The notes under the pieces are model-generated. The model was not told where the DNA came from. It did no database searches and saw nothing but the letters and a program-made list of their open reading frames with translations. A DNA stretch of 64,000 nucleotides from Brucella intermedia LMG 3301 (GTDB lineage: Bacteria; Pseudomonadota; Alphaproteobacteria; Rhizobiales; Rhizobiaceae). Shown piece by piece: positions 8,452 to 16,812 of this stretch (positions within the stretch are counted from its first letter, which is position 1; every line of letters starts with the position of its first letter). The stretch covers positions 1,922,001 to 1,986,000 of the forward strand of contig NZ_ACQA01000001.1 in the NCBI RefSeq assembly GCF_000182645.1. Reading direction: 5' to 3'. The position numbers and the translations under genes were made by a program.

Positions 8452-9510
8452 GTGACCATTGAAAAGCCACCCGCCGCATCAGCGCCCATCGTCGAGATGA
8501 AAGACGTGCGCCGAATGTTCGGCGAAACGGCAGCCATCAACGGCGTTTCGCTTTCGGTCTCACGCGGCGAAATCCTCGGCATCATCGGCCGCAGCGGCGC
8601 GGGCAAGTCCACGCTGATCCGCTGCGTCAACGGCCTTGAAAAGCCGGATACCGGTTCGATCCTGATCGAAGGCCGTGAAATCACCGGCCTTGGCGAAGAT
8701 GCGCTGCGCCCGGTGCGCCGCCGCATCGGCATGGTGTTCCAGCACTTCAATCTGCTTTCCGCCAAGACGGTTGCCGAAAACATCGCCTTGCCGCTGAAGA
8801 TCGCGGGCAAGCCGAAGGCCGAACGCGCCCGGCGCGTGGCCGAACTTCTGGAACTGGTCGGCCTTTCCGACAAGGCGACGCATTATCCGGCCCAGCTTTC
8901 CGGCGGCCAGAAACAGCGCGTCGGCATCGCGCGTGCGCTTGCCGCCGAACCGGCCGTGCTGCTTTCCGACGAGGCGACATCCGCGCTCGACCCGGAAACC
9001 ACACAGTCCATTCTGGCCCTGCTGAAAGACATCAACACCAAGCTTGGACTCACCATCCTGCTCATCACGCATGAGATGGAAGTCATCCGCCGCATTGCCG
9101 ACCGCGTGATCGTGCTCGACCACGGCATGATCGCCGAGGAAGGCCCGGTCTGGAAAGTCTTCGCCAATCCGCAATCGCCTGTGACGCAGAGCATGTTGCA
9201 GGTGCTGACACCGGAACTGCCTGTCGTCTGGCGCGACCGGCTGCAAAATTCGGGCAATCTTGCCGTGCTCAAAGTCAGACTATCAGGCGCGGCGGCAAAA
9301 GGCGCGTTCTTCAATGACATCGCAGCCGCTACGCAGATAGCGCCGCAACTGATCCATGGCGGCATGGACACGATCCAGGGCGAGCCGGTCGGCACGCTCT
9401 TCATCGGCTTGCCCGCACAGGAAAAGGCGAAGCTTGACGCCGCCATCACCTATCTCGACACCCATGCAGACGCCACGGAGGTACTCGGCTATGTCTCAGG
9501 CGATGCTTGA
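8452..9510 (+). CDS. metN: Methionine ABC transporter ATP-binding protein MetN
   Basis: A 352-residue ATPase with Walker A GRSGAGKST, signature LSGGQKQRVGIARALA, Walker B VLLSDEATSALDPET and a C-terminal NIL regulatory domain from about residue 265 (methionine-responsive in MetN proteins). The start is a GTG. The 3' end overlaps metI by 20 bp. It drives methionine uptake with MetI and the upstream MetQ. Confidence 0.94.
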   Translation: MTIEKPPAASAPIVEMKDVRRMFGETAAINGVSLSVSRGEILGIIGRSGAGKSTLIRCVNGLEKPDTGSILIEGREITGLGEDALRPVRRRIGMVFQHFNLLSAKTVAENIALPLKIAGKPKAERARRVAELLELVGLSDKATHYPAQLSGGQKQRVGIARALAAEPAVLLSDEATSALDPETTQSILALLKDINTKLGLTILLITHEMEVIRRIADRVIVLDHGMIAEEGPVWKVFANPQSPVTQSMLQVLTPELPVVWRDRLQNSGNLAVLKVRLSGAAAKGAFFNDIAAATQIAPQLIHGGMDTIQGEPVGTLFIGLPAQEKAKLDAAITYLDTHADATEVLGYVSGDA

Positions 9511-10156
9511 TCTTCTCTGGCGCTCCTTCTGGGAGACCATCATCATGACCGGCTTTTCGAGCCTGATTTCGCTCGTCGTCGGCCTTCCGCTCGCGCTCAT
9601 CATGATCCTGACGGAGCGTGGCGGCCTTGCCCAGAACCTGACGGTAAACACGATCCTCGGCGCCATCATCAACGGCTTCCGCTCGGTTCCATTCATCATT
9701 CTGCTGGTGGCGCTCATCCCCGTCACGCGCTTCATCGTCGGCACGTCCATCGGCACATGGGCCTCCATCGTGCCGCTGTCCATCGCCGCGATCCCCTATT
9801 ATGCGCGCATTGCGGAAGTGTCGCTGCGTGAAGTCGATCATGGCCTCATCGAAGCCGCCCGCTCCATGGGCGCAAACCGCTGGACCATCGTGCGCGAAGT
9901 GCTGGTGCCCGAAGCCCTGCCCGGCATCGTCGCGGGTTTCACGGTGACGATCATCACGCTCGTCGGCGCATCGGCAATGGCGGGCGCCATCGGCGCGGGC
10001 GGGCTTGGCGACCTTGCCATCCGCTACGGCTATCAGCGCTTCGAGACGCAGATCATGATCGCGGTCGTGATCATCCTCATCATCATGGTTTGCGGCATCC
10101 AGTGGATCGGCGACCGGCTGGTCAGCCGTCTCGACAAGCGCAACCTGCGGGCCTGA
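9491..10156 (+). CDS. metI: Methionine ABC transporter permease MetI
   Basis: A 221-residue permease with five hydrophobic segments and the EAA-type loop LIEAARSMGANRWTIVREVLVPEALPG split across residues 120-146. This is the usual length for MetI. The ATG at 9491 lies inside the end of metN, so translation is probably coupled; an ATG at 9503 is an alternative. Confidence 0.94.
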   Translation: MSQAMLDLLWRSFWETIIMTGFSSLISLVVGLPLALIMILTERGGLAQNLTVNTILGAIINGFRSVPFIILLVALIPVTRFIVGTSIGTWASIVPLSIAAIPYYARIAEVSLREVDHGLIEAARSMGANRWTIVREVLVPEALPGIVAGFTVTIITLVGASAMAGAIGAGGLGDLAIRYGYQRFETQIMIAVVIILIIMVCGIQWIGDRLVSRLDKRNLRA

Positions 10157-10159
10157 GCC

Positions 10160-10567
10160 CTATCTCTTCCTCTCACGGAAACCCGCTTCGAGCGTGTTTC
10201 CGTCGGGGTCGAAGACCAGCGCCGCATAATAGCCCATCTCTTCCGGCCCCTGATAGGCGGGGCGGCCGCTATCCCTGCCCCCTGCCTCGAGCGCTGCCTG
10301 ATGAAACGCCTCCACGGCCTCGCGGCTTCCGGCGGTAAACATCAGGTGCAGGCGGTCGCCGGGCTTGTCCTCGCCGTCGGCTATCCCATCGGCACTGCCG
10401 TGGATCCACAGAAACGGAACCGGCGCCCGCTCTCCCCCGCTGACGAAGAAGCCGCTGCCGGAACGGGCAATGACCTCAAGGCCAAGTTCGGGCATGCAGC
10501 TTTCGTAAAACGAAAGGCTGCGGTTGACGTTGCGGGCTTTGAAACCGATGTGATCGAAGAGCGACAT
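10160..10567 (-). CDS. VOC (glyoxalase/bleomycin resistance) family protein
   Basis: A 135-residue single-repeat vicinal oxygen chelate protein. FDHIGFKARNVNRSLSFYE starts the beta-alpha-beta fold, and LVFDPDGNTLEA provides the C-terminal metal-site glutamate; the N-terminal His in DHIG is the other expected ligand. Its stop is 3 bp from that of metI, so the genes are convergent. The substrate is unknown. I used the ATG at 10567 rather than the in-frame TTG upstream. Confidence 0.85.
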   Translation of the reverse strand: MSLFDHIGFKARNVNRSLSFYESCMPELGLEVIARSGSGFFVSGGERAPVPFLWIHGSADGIADGEDKPGDRLHLMFTAGSREAVEAFHQAALEAGGRDSGRPAYQGPEEMGYYAALVFDPDGNTLEAGFRERKR

Positions 10568-10602
10568 GAGATGCAATATATCGCGGCCAATTATAAAGAA
10601 AA

Positions 10603-10631
10603 GCGGCGCTTCCCAATTTGAAAAGCGCCGC
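10603..10631 (-). terminator. Terminator of the TPR lipoprotein gene
   Basis: On the minus strand GCGGCGCTT...AAGCGCCGC is followed by TTTTCTTT, 33 bp beyond the stop of the TPR gene. Confidence 0.8.
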
Positions 10632-10663
10632 CATCAATCTTCAATACTTCGCTATATGGAAGG

Positions 10664-11551
10664 TTATCCGCGCGTGCGGGCCAGACCATCCTTTGCAGGC
10701 TGGTATTTCGGGTCCAGCTGCACGGCGCGTGAATAGGAATTGGCAGCCTTGGCCTTGTCGCCGTTATGCTCATAGACAAGCGCCTGATTGGCCCAGCTTT
10801 CCGCCACGTTCTGGTCGAGCGTGATGGCGGTGTTGAAATCGTCGAAGGCGTTGTCGTAATCGCCGAGCGCCACATAGGAAATGCCGCGGCCATTATAAGG
10901 CTCCGGCGCGGTGGAATTCAGCGAGACCGCCTTCGAGAAATCCTCGATGGCCTGCTTGTGCTGCCCTTTCGCCTGATAAATCAGGCCGCGATTGTGATAG
11001 GCTCGACCGTCGGTCGTCTGCAGGGCGATGGCCTGATTGAAGTCGCTCAGCGCCTGATCGAGCCGGCCTGCCTGACGATAGACATTGCCGCGCCCGATAT
11101 AGGCGGCGTCATATTGCGGATTGAGCTGGATGGCCTTGCTGTAATCCTGCGCGGCCCTGGTGCTGTCGCCCATATAGCGATAGACCAGCGCGCGGTTGGC
11201 ATAGGCCTGATAGAAATTCGGATTGAGCGCAATTGCCTGGTCGAAGTCGCGCAGCGCTTCCTTGTAGCGGCCGGACTTGCCATAGGCGGACCCGCGCACA
11301 TTATAGCCTTCCGGATCGCGTGGATTGCTCTGGATCACGCTCGTCAGCGAACTGATGTTCTCGCTCGACCCTTGCGCCTTGTCCACCGTGCTGAGCGCGG
11401 TCGTGGAGCTTTGGCAGCCCGCAATGGTTAAAGCCAGAAGTGCGGTGGCAATGAGAAGGCCGTTCCGGCCTGTTCCACCCAATGCCTCAATTCCCGAAAC
11501 TTTCGTTCCAGACGATTGCATCATCTTCAAGCGCGTGGGCAACGACTGCAT
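10664..11551 (-). CDS. TPR-repeat lipoprotein
   Basis: A protein of up to 295 residues. A hydrophobic segment ending in the lipobox LTIAGC (cysteine near residue 46) predicts a lipoprotein anchor. The rest is about six tetratricopeptide repeats with the canonical W/Y-LG-Y-A-P spacing, for example YNVRGSAYGKSGRYKEALRD and AYHNRGLIYQAKGQHKQAIE. It is NlpI-like in design and probably a scaffold in the periplasm. The start is uncertain: methionines at 11551, 11524 and 11521 are all possible, and the signal peptide favours a later one. Confidence 0.85.
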   Translation of the reverse strand: MQSLPTRLKMMQSSGTKVSGIEALGGTGRNGLLIATALLALTIAGCQSSTTALSTVDKAQGSSENISSLTSVIQSNPRDPEGYNVRGSAYGKSGRYKEALRDFDQAIALNPNFYQAYANRALVYRYMGDSTRAAQDYSKAIQLNPQYDAAYIGRGNVYRQAGRLDQALSDFNQAIALQTTDGRAYHNRGLIYQAKGQHKQAIEDFSKAVSLNSTAPEPYNGRGISYVALGDYDNAFDDFNTAITLDQNVAESWANQALVYEHNGDKAKAANSYSRAVQLDPKYQPAKDGLARTRG

Positions 11552-11993
11552 TCCTTTCAGCTCGCATCGGGTGCCAGGACCCTATTGCTTCTTCTCCATC
11601 CCGTGGCCAGCCCGCCCTCAAGGGCTTGCTCCTGCCGGACTATTCTGCCTGTTACGGCACTATACTGGCCCCAACCAGCAGATAAAAACAGCAAAAAGGC
11701 GGCATTGTCTTGCGCTTGTTTTATCTCTGGATGGCGCGCCGCACAGGCGGATATCCTAATTATTTGTTTTTACACATAATGACGCCCGATAAGTCCAGAA
11801 ACTTTTCGTAACGCTGCATTAAAAATGGAAGCAGGATAAAGAAATATGTCTGCCGTGGTCATGTCGACCCTTCGTTTCACATCGGAAACGAACACGCAAA
11901 CTGAAGTCAAAACATGCAAAATCCGGCGCAGGCGAAAGCCGACACCGGAAAGCAGAAAAGGCGCTGTTCAACAGCGCCTGATTTCAAGGTCGA
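11552..11993. other. Intergenic region between TPR lipoprotein and rpsU
   Basis: About 440 bp without a convincing gene. Open frames here lack coding character and ribosome sites. It holds the upstream region of the TPR gene and, at 11953-11979, the rpsU terminator. I see nothing else definable. Confidence 0.5.
11953..11979 (-). terminator. Terminator of rpsU
   Basis: On the minus strand AGGCGCTGTT...AACAGCGCCT is followed by TTTTCTGCT, 15 bp after the rpsU stop. Confidence 0.8.
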
Positions 11994-12221
11994 TCAGCGA
12001 GCGCCGGCGCGGCCGCCGACGAGGCCTTCACGCTGAGCGCGCTTGCGGGCCAGCTTGCGTGCGCGACGAACGGCTTCTGCCTTTTCGCGGGCGCGCTTTT
12101 CGGACGGCTTTTCATAGTGGCCGCGCATCTTCATTTCGCGGAAGATACCTTCGCGCTGCATCTTTTTCTTGAGAGCGCGGAGAGCCTGATCAACATTATT
12201 ATCGCGGACGAGTACCTGCAC
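11994..12221 (-). CDS. rpsU: 30S ribosomal protein S21
   Basis: Seventy-five residues starting [19 protein letters not shown] after a GTG start at 12221, with the Arg/Lys-rich C terminus ([16 protein letters not shown]) typical of alphaproteobacterial S21. S21 joins the small subunit near the anti-Shine-Dalgarno sequence. It is a single-gene unit here, with its own terminator and a 355-bp upstream region. Confidence 0.93.
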   Translation of the reverse strand: MQVLVRDNNVDQALRALKKKMQREGIFREMKMRGHYEKPSEKRAREKAEAVRRARKLARKRAQREGLVGGRAGAR

Positions 12222-12576
12222 GTGTATTCCCGTATCGGTTAGAATTTCGGTTAAGCCTGAGGCCGTTAGGGGGTCTTTTAACGATTTCAGCCGGTCTGAC
12301 CGGCCGATCAACGCCCAAAGGCTCCCAAGCTTCGCAACGGATACGCTGCAAATTGGTCGTGGCTATTATCAGAAAGAGCCTCGCCTGTCCACATCAAGAT
12401 GCAACTTTGCCCACCGGCTTGCGCGAAATACCGGCTTGCGCACGATTTACTATGGCCGCGACCGTGCGAATAGGCTAAGCCGCACGGGTTTCTCGCATAA
12501 ATCGGCCTTAATGGCACCCCATAGCACTTTGCCAGCAAACCGATGATGCCTCCTCTTATTACATCCGATTCTCCTT
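12222..12576. other. Upstream region of rpsU and of the hydrolase gene
   Basis: A divergent intergenic region. It contains two direct copies of ACCGGCTTGCGC (12413-12424 and 12430-12441, period 17). The minus-strand open frame at 12308-12538 lacks family resemblance and I do not call it. The region presumably holds the rpsU promoter. Confidence 0.45.
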
Positions 12577-13773
12577 ATGCCCCTCCGCAAGCGACTCGTT
12601 ATCCAGTTCACAGGCTATGAAGGCCTGCATCCCAAGGCCGTCCGCGTGCGCCATGCGCAGGCATTGAAGGATTTCGACCGCTTGTGGAACGCCAGGACCA
12701 GGCTCCCGCCCATGGTGGACGAGCCTGACGATTGCGGCACGACGACCGCCCTAACCACGGGTAATGGCTGGCAGACGGAAACCGAGTTCTGTCAGTTCGG
12801 CACCGCGGATATTTTCGACGATTACGCCGCGCGCTCGACGCCGAAGCGCATGCTGACCGGTTTTCACGCCTTCCTGAACATCCTCTTCACCGGAACGCTG
12901 TTGCGCTATCTGACGACAAGCTGGCGCTTCGTCCTGTTTTTCCTGTGGCCGTTCCTGCTGTCGCTGGCGATTCTGGCCGTCGCCGCGCTGATCGCCCTTG
13001 CACCGCTGGCGGCGGGTCTCTCGGCCCTGCATCTTTTCTGGTCGACACCGCTGGCCGTCCTCGTCGCCACCTTGCTGGTACGCAAGCCCGGCGACCGGTT
13101 TTTCATGTCCTATCTGCTCGACGACTGGTCCGCGGCCTATGATCGTATCCATGGCCGCAACGAGAAGCTCAACCAGCGGCGCAAGGCTTTTGCCGAAGCC
13201 CTGAAACGGAAGATCGAGGCCAGCAATGCCGATGAAGTCGTCATTGTCGCGCATAGCCTTGGCACGGTTCCGGCGGTGGAAGCGCTCGCCGATCTCCAGC
13301 GCGATCGCCCCGACCTTCTGAAAAAACAGCCGGTTTCGATGCTGGCCATCGGTTCGTGCCTGATGATGATCGCGCTTCACCCAAGGGCAAAATCCCTGCG
13401 CGAGGATGTGCGCGTGGTGATCGAGGAAAGCCCCGTCCTGTGGTCGGAATTCCAGGTACTGACCGACATCATCCACTTCTACGGTTCGGACCCGGCAAAG
13501 GTCCTGAAGCTGAAGACCGCCAATCCGCCGCTCATCAACCGCATCCGCTTCAAGCACGTGCATAGCGAAAACCGCTACAAGCGCTCGAAGGGCAATTTCT
13601 TCCTGATGCACCTTCTTTATATGCGCGGTGCGGAGAAGAAGAATTTCTACGATTTCGGCATGTTCCTGCACGGCCCGTTCTTCTTCCGCGACCTGATGAC
13701 CGGGCATAAGGGAAAAGCCGCCCCTCTCGACGAAGAAGGACGGCTTCCGGTTTCGTATCGCGAAGCGGCTTGA
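12577..13773 (+). CDS. Membrane-associated protein with alpha/beta-hydrolase signature
   Basis: A 398-residue protein of no family I can name. Residues about 105-165 hold two to three hydrophobic segments. Residues about 220-235 hold VVIVAHSLGTVPAVEAL, a GxSxG-like nucleophile elbow (here A-H-S-L-G) as in lipases and other alpha/beta hydrolases. A catalytic Asp/His pair cannot be fixed by eye. It stands alone, divergent from rpsU and convergent with the MaoC gene. Confidence 0.75.
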   Translation: MPLRKRLVIQFTGYEGLHPKAVRVRHAQALKDFDRLWNARTRLPPMVDEPDDCGTTTALTTGNGWQTETEFCQFGTADIFDDYAARSTPKRMLTGFHAFLNILFTGTLLRYLTTSWRFVLFFLWPFLLSLAILAVAALIALAPLAAGLSALHLFWSTPLAVLVATLLVRKPGDRFFMSYLLDDWSAAYDRIHGRNEKLNQRRKAFAEALKRKIEASNADEVVIVAHSLGTVPAVEALADLQRDRPDLLKKQPVSMLAIGSCLMMIALHPRAKSLREDVRVVIEESPVLWSEFQVLTDIIHFYGSDPAKVLKLKTANPPLINRIRFKHVHSENRYKRSKGNFFLMHLLYMRGAEKKNFYDFGMFLHGPFFFRDLMTGHKGKAAPLDEEGRLPVSYREAA

Positions 13774-13783
13774 ACCCCGATTG

Positions 13784-14260
13784 TCAGCCTTCGGGCGGCT
13801 CCACGACGGCAATCGTCAGCCAGGTTGCCGTCAGCGCGGGCTTCAGCGAGTTTTCGATTTCGAGCGTCACATCATAGTGATTGACCACGCGGCCCGACGG
13901 ACGAATATCCGCATCCGCCAGCTTGAAACGGGCGCGCACGCGGGAGCCCGTCTTGACCGGCGACAGGAAGCGCAGCTTGTCGAAGCCGTAATTGATGCCC
14001 ATCGTTGCGCCTTCCAGCATCGGCAGCGCCTCATAGGCCAGCGTCGAAAGCAGCGACAGCGTCAGGAAACCATGCGCGATGGTGCCGCCGAAAGGCGTTT
14101 CCTTCGCGGCGCGTTCCGGATCGACATGGATGAACTGGTGATCATCGGTCGCATCCGCGAACTGGTTGATCATTTCCTGCGTGACTTCGCGCCACTCCGA
14201 ACATCCGATTTCCGTGCCGATTGCCTCGCGCAACTGGTCGAGCGTGATTGCGTCTTTCAT
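13784..14260 (-). CDS. MaoC-like hotdog dehydratase
   Basis: A 158-residue single-hotdog protein. FADATDDHQFIHVD carries the hydratase Asp/His motif and FGGTIAHGFLTLSLL is the family's second block, as in (R)-specific enoyl-CoA hydratases and NodN-like proteins. It would hydrate or dehydrate acyl-CoA or acyl-ACP. The ATG at 14260 opens the conserved region. It lies downstream of the HAD gene on the same strand, separated by the long palindrome at 14314-14458. Confidence 0.85.
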   Translation of the reverse strand: MKDAITLDQLREAIGTEIGCSEWREVTQEMINQFADATDDHQFIHVDPERAAKETPFGGTIAHGFLTLSLLSTLAYEALPMLEGATMGINYGFDKLRFLSPVKTGSRVRARFKLADADIRPSGRVVNHYDVTLEIENSLKPALTATWLTIAVVEPPEG

Positions 14261-14313
14261 TCGCTGGCTATTCCTGCTGATGTGATTTGCCTTGTGTTTA
14301 ACCAATAAAGCCT

Positions 14314-14458
14314 GGTGTCTGAATCAAAAAGTGGCAGGCCATGGCGAAAATGGTGATTTCGAGAACCGGAGCGCAATGTACTTAAATGTACATGAGCCCC
14401 GGAAGCGCAGAAATTGCCATTTGCAGTCCGGCATGGCTACTTTTGGATCAGACACTTA
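14314..14458 (-). repeat. Long palindromic element abutting the HAD gene stop (copy 1)
   Basis: An imperfect inverted repeat of about 145 bp. Outer arms share TGTCTGA, AAAAGT, AAATGG and ATTTC blocks. The centre is a loop with CCGGAGCG...TGTAC and GTACATGAGC. The HAD stop codon lies inside its end. A second copy at 16674-16812 has the same core but different outer arms that again pair with each other. I cannot name this family. Confidence 0.7.
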
Positions 14459-15127
14459 GGCGGCAACCAGAATTTCCCGGGCAATGTCGTCCCAATGCGA
14501 GAAAACCTGATGCGCACCCTTGCCCGCCAGTTTTTCTGCATGGCCCTCATAGGTGTGCCCGCCGCCCGTATAACCGAATGCCGTCATGCCTGCCGCAATG
14601 GCACCTTCCACGCCGAAAGGCGAATCCTCGATCACGACGCAACGCGCCGGATCGACGCCCATCCTGGTCGCAGCAAACAGGAACAGGTCCGGCGCCGGCT
14701 TGCCGCGCTTTACCATGCTGGACGAATAGACCGCATCGCCGAAATACTGGCTGATGCCGGTCTTTTCCAGACTGAACGCAATGCGCTCCGGCTGCGACGA
14801 CGAAGCCACGCAGCGCTTCTGCGGCAGTTCGCGCAGGAAGTCGGCGATACCCACGGTCGGCTGCAGGCTTTCCGCAAACAGGATTTTCGTCGCGGGCCAG
14901 AACAGGTTCGTCGCCTCCTCCGGCAGGCGGTGCCCGGTCATATCCTCGATCATCTTCATGATATCGGCCTGCTTCATGCCGATGCCTTTCGCGACCGTCC
15001 CTTCCGGCAGCTTCATGCCGTGATCGGCATAGACCTGCTCGAATGCAAGGCAGGAAAGCGGCTCGCTGTCGACAAGCACGCCGTCGCAATCGAAGATCAC
15101 AAGATCGAAGGGGGAAACGCTGCTCAT
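14456..15127 (-). CDS. HAD-superfamily phosphatase, phosphoglucomutase-like subfamily
   Basis: A 223-residue HAD hydrolase. Motif I is IFDCDGVLVDSEPL (nucleophile Asp and Asp+2), motif II is in VASSSQ, the lysine is in MVKRGKPAPDLFL, and motif IV is VIEDSPFGV. Length and cap fit the beta-phosphoglucomutase/GS1 group of small sugar-phosphate phosphatases. The ATG at 15127 opens the conserved N terminus. Its stop lies in the palindromic element. Confidence 0.9.
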   Translation of the reverse strand: MSSVSPFDLVIFDCDGVLVDSEPLSCLAFEQVYADHGMKLPEGTVAKGIGMKQADIMKMIEDMTGHRLPEEATNLFWPATKILFAESLQPTVGIADFLRELPQKRCVASSSQPERIAFSLEKTGISQYFGDAVYSSSMVKRGKPAPDLFLFAATRMGVDPARCVVIEDSPFGVEGAIAAGMTAFGYTGGGHTYEGHAEKLAGKGAHQVFSHWDDIAREILVAA

Positions 15128-15283
15128 TTTGGCTCCAGTGACATGCATATTTTGTCGCGCAGTTTGGAGGTGCGCGTCCGTCAGTGTTGATATAGAGACT
15201 GTTCGTCTATTACGCACCTATATCAACACAAGCGTGACAAAATTACCTCGCTTGCTGGGTTTCGAGATTTTGCGGAGATTTTC

Positions 15284-16601
15284 ATGACGACAAATGTGGC
15301 ACTGGTTGGACTGGCGCGCGATCTCGCAGCGCGGGCTGAAACCGGCAAGCCGATCCGCATCGGTCTTATCGGCGCTGGCGAAATGGGCACCGACATCGTA
15401 ACCCAGGTCGCGCGGATGCAGGGCATTGAGGTCGGCGCGCTTTCCGCCCGCAGGCTGCCCAACACCTTCAAGGCTGTCCGCACCGCCTATGGCGACGAGG
15501 ACAACGCGCAGGAAACCGCCACCCAGTCCGCAATGACCCGCGCCATCGAAGCGGGCAAGATCGCCGTCACCGACGACAATGACCTGATCCTTTCCAACCC
15601 GCTGCTCGATGTCATCATCGATGCGACCGGCATTCCGGAAGTGGGTGCGGAGACCGGCATCAAGGGCCATCCGCAACGGCAAGCACCTCGTCATGATGAA
15701 TGTGGAAGCCGATGTCACCATCGGCCCTTACCTCAAGGCCGAGGCCGACAGGCAGGGCGTGATCTATTCGCTGGGCGCAGGCGACGAGCCTTCATCCTGC
15801 ATGGAGCTGATCGAATTCGTTTCCGCCATGGGCCACAAGGTCGTGGCTGCTGGCAAGGGCAAGAACAATCCGCTCAATTTCGATGCGATACCCGACGACT
15901 ATCAGGAGGAGGCCGACCGCCGGAACATGAATGTCCGCCTGCTGGTGGAATTTGTCGATGGCTCCAAGACGATGGTCGAAATGGCGGCGATTGCCAACGC
16001 CACCGGCCTTGTGCCGGATATTGCAGGCATGCACGGCCCCAGGGCAGCAATCGACGAGTTGAACCGCACCCTGATCCCGAAGGAGGACGGCGGCGTCCTG
16101 AACAAAACCGGCGTGGTCGATTATTCCATCGGGCGTGGCGTGTCGCCCGGCGTCTTCGTCATCGCGAAGATGGAACATCCCCGCCTTGTGGAGCGTCTGG
16201 AAGACCTGAAAATGGGCAAAGGCCCCTATTTCACCTTCCACCGTCCTTTCCACCTCACCTCGCTGGAAGTGCCGCTGACGGTTGCCCGGGTCGTGCTGCA
16301 CGGCAAGACCGACATGGTGCCGCTGCCGAAGCCTGTGGCAGAAGTGTGCGCCGTCGCCAAGAAGGACTTGCGGCCCGGCGATCATCTGGATGCCATCGGC
16401 CAATATTGCTACCGCTCATGGATCATGACGACACCGGAGGCCCGCGCGGCCAAAGCCATCCCCTGCGGCCTGCTGCAGAACGGCACGGTCCTCGCGCCGA
16501 TCCGCAAGGGCGAACTCATCACCTATGCCAATGCGGCCCCGAAGCCCGGCTCGAAGATCGCCGAACTGCGGGCATTGCAGGACAAGATGATCTACGGCTG
16601 A
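15284..16601 (+). pseudogene. SAF-domain homoserine-dehydrogenase-like oxidoreductase, frameshifted
   Basis: Two overlapping frames together make one 438-residue protein of the 'predicted homoserine dehydrogenase with C-terminal SAF domain' type. The first frame has the Rossmann motif GLIGAGEMGTDIV and runs to about 15664. The second resumes with IRNGKHLVMMNVEADVTIG and carries the SAF part at the C terminus. Removing one G from the GGG at 15664-15666 restores AETGIKAIRNGKH exactly. As read, translation leaves the family after residue 127. It may be a real mutation or a sequence error; three other genes here show the same kind of change. Confidence 0.85.
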
Positions 16602-16622
16602 AGCCCAACCGAAAGCTTAAAC

Positions 16623-16651
16623 AAAAAAGGCGGGTGCGAGCCGCCTTTTTT
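16623..16651. terminator. Bidirectional terminator between SAF gene and pntB
   Basis: AAAAAAGGCGG...CCGCCTTTTTT forms a stem with A and T tracts on both sides, so it can end transcription from both convergent units. Confidence 0.85.
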
Positions 16652-16673
16652 GTTTTCCAACCGGGCACCCCGG

Positions 16674-16812
16674 TCTTATGAGATTCGGGAAATAGCGTGC
16701 CGAAAATGGTGAGGTTCGAGAACCGGAGCGGAGTGTACTTAAAGTACATGAGCACCGGAAGCGCAGAACCACGCCATTTGCAGGCCGCCAGAACCCGAAT
16801 ATCAAAGACCTA
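16674..16812 (-). repeat. Long palindromic element abutting the pntB stop (copy 2)
   Basis: An inverted repeat of about 140 bp. Outer arms share GGTCTT and ATTCGGG, inner arms share GCG, AAATGG and GGTTC. The core CGAGAACCGGAGCG...TGTACTTAAAGTACATGAGC matches copy 1. The pntB stop codon is at its edge (16810-16812). The arms differ from copy 1 yet pair with each other. Confidence 0.7.

Noticed and set aside
12308..12538. A 76-residue minus-strand frame upstream of rpsU.
   Set aside because: No ribosome site, no family resemblance, and it covers the rpsU promoter region.
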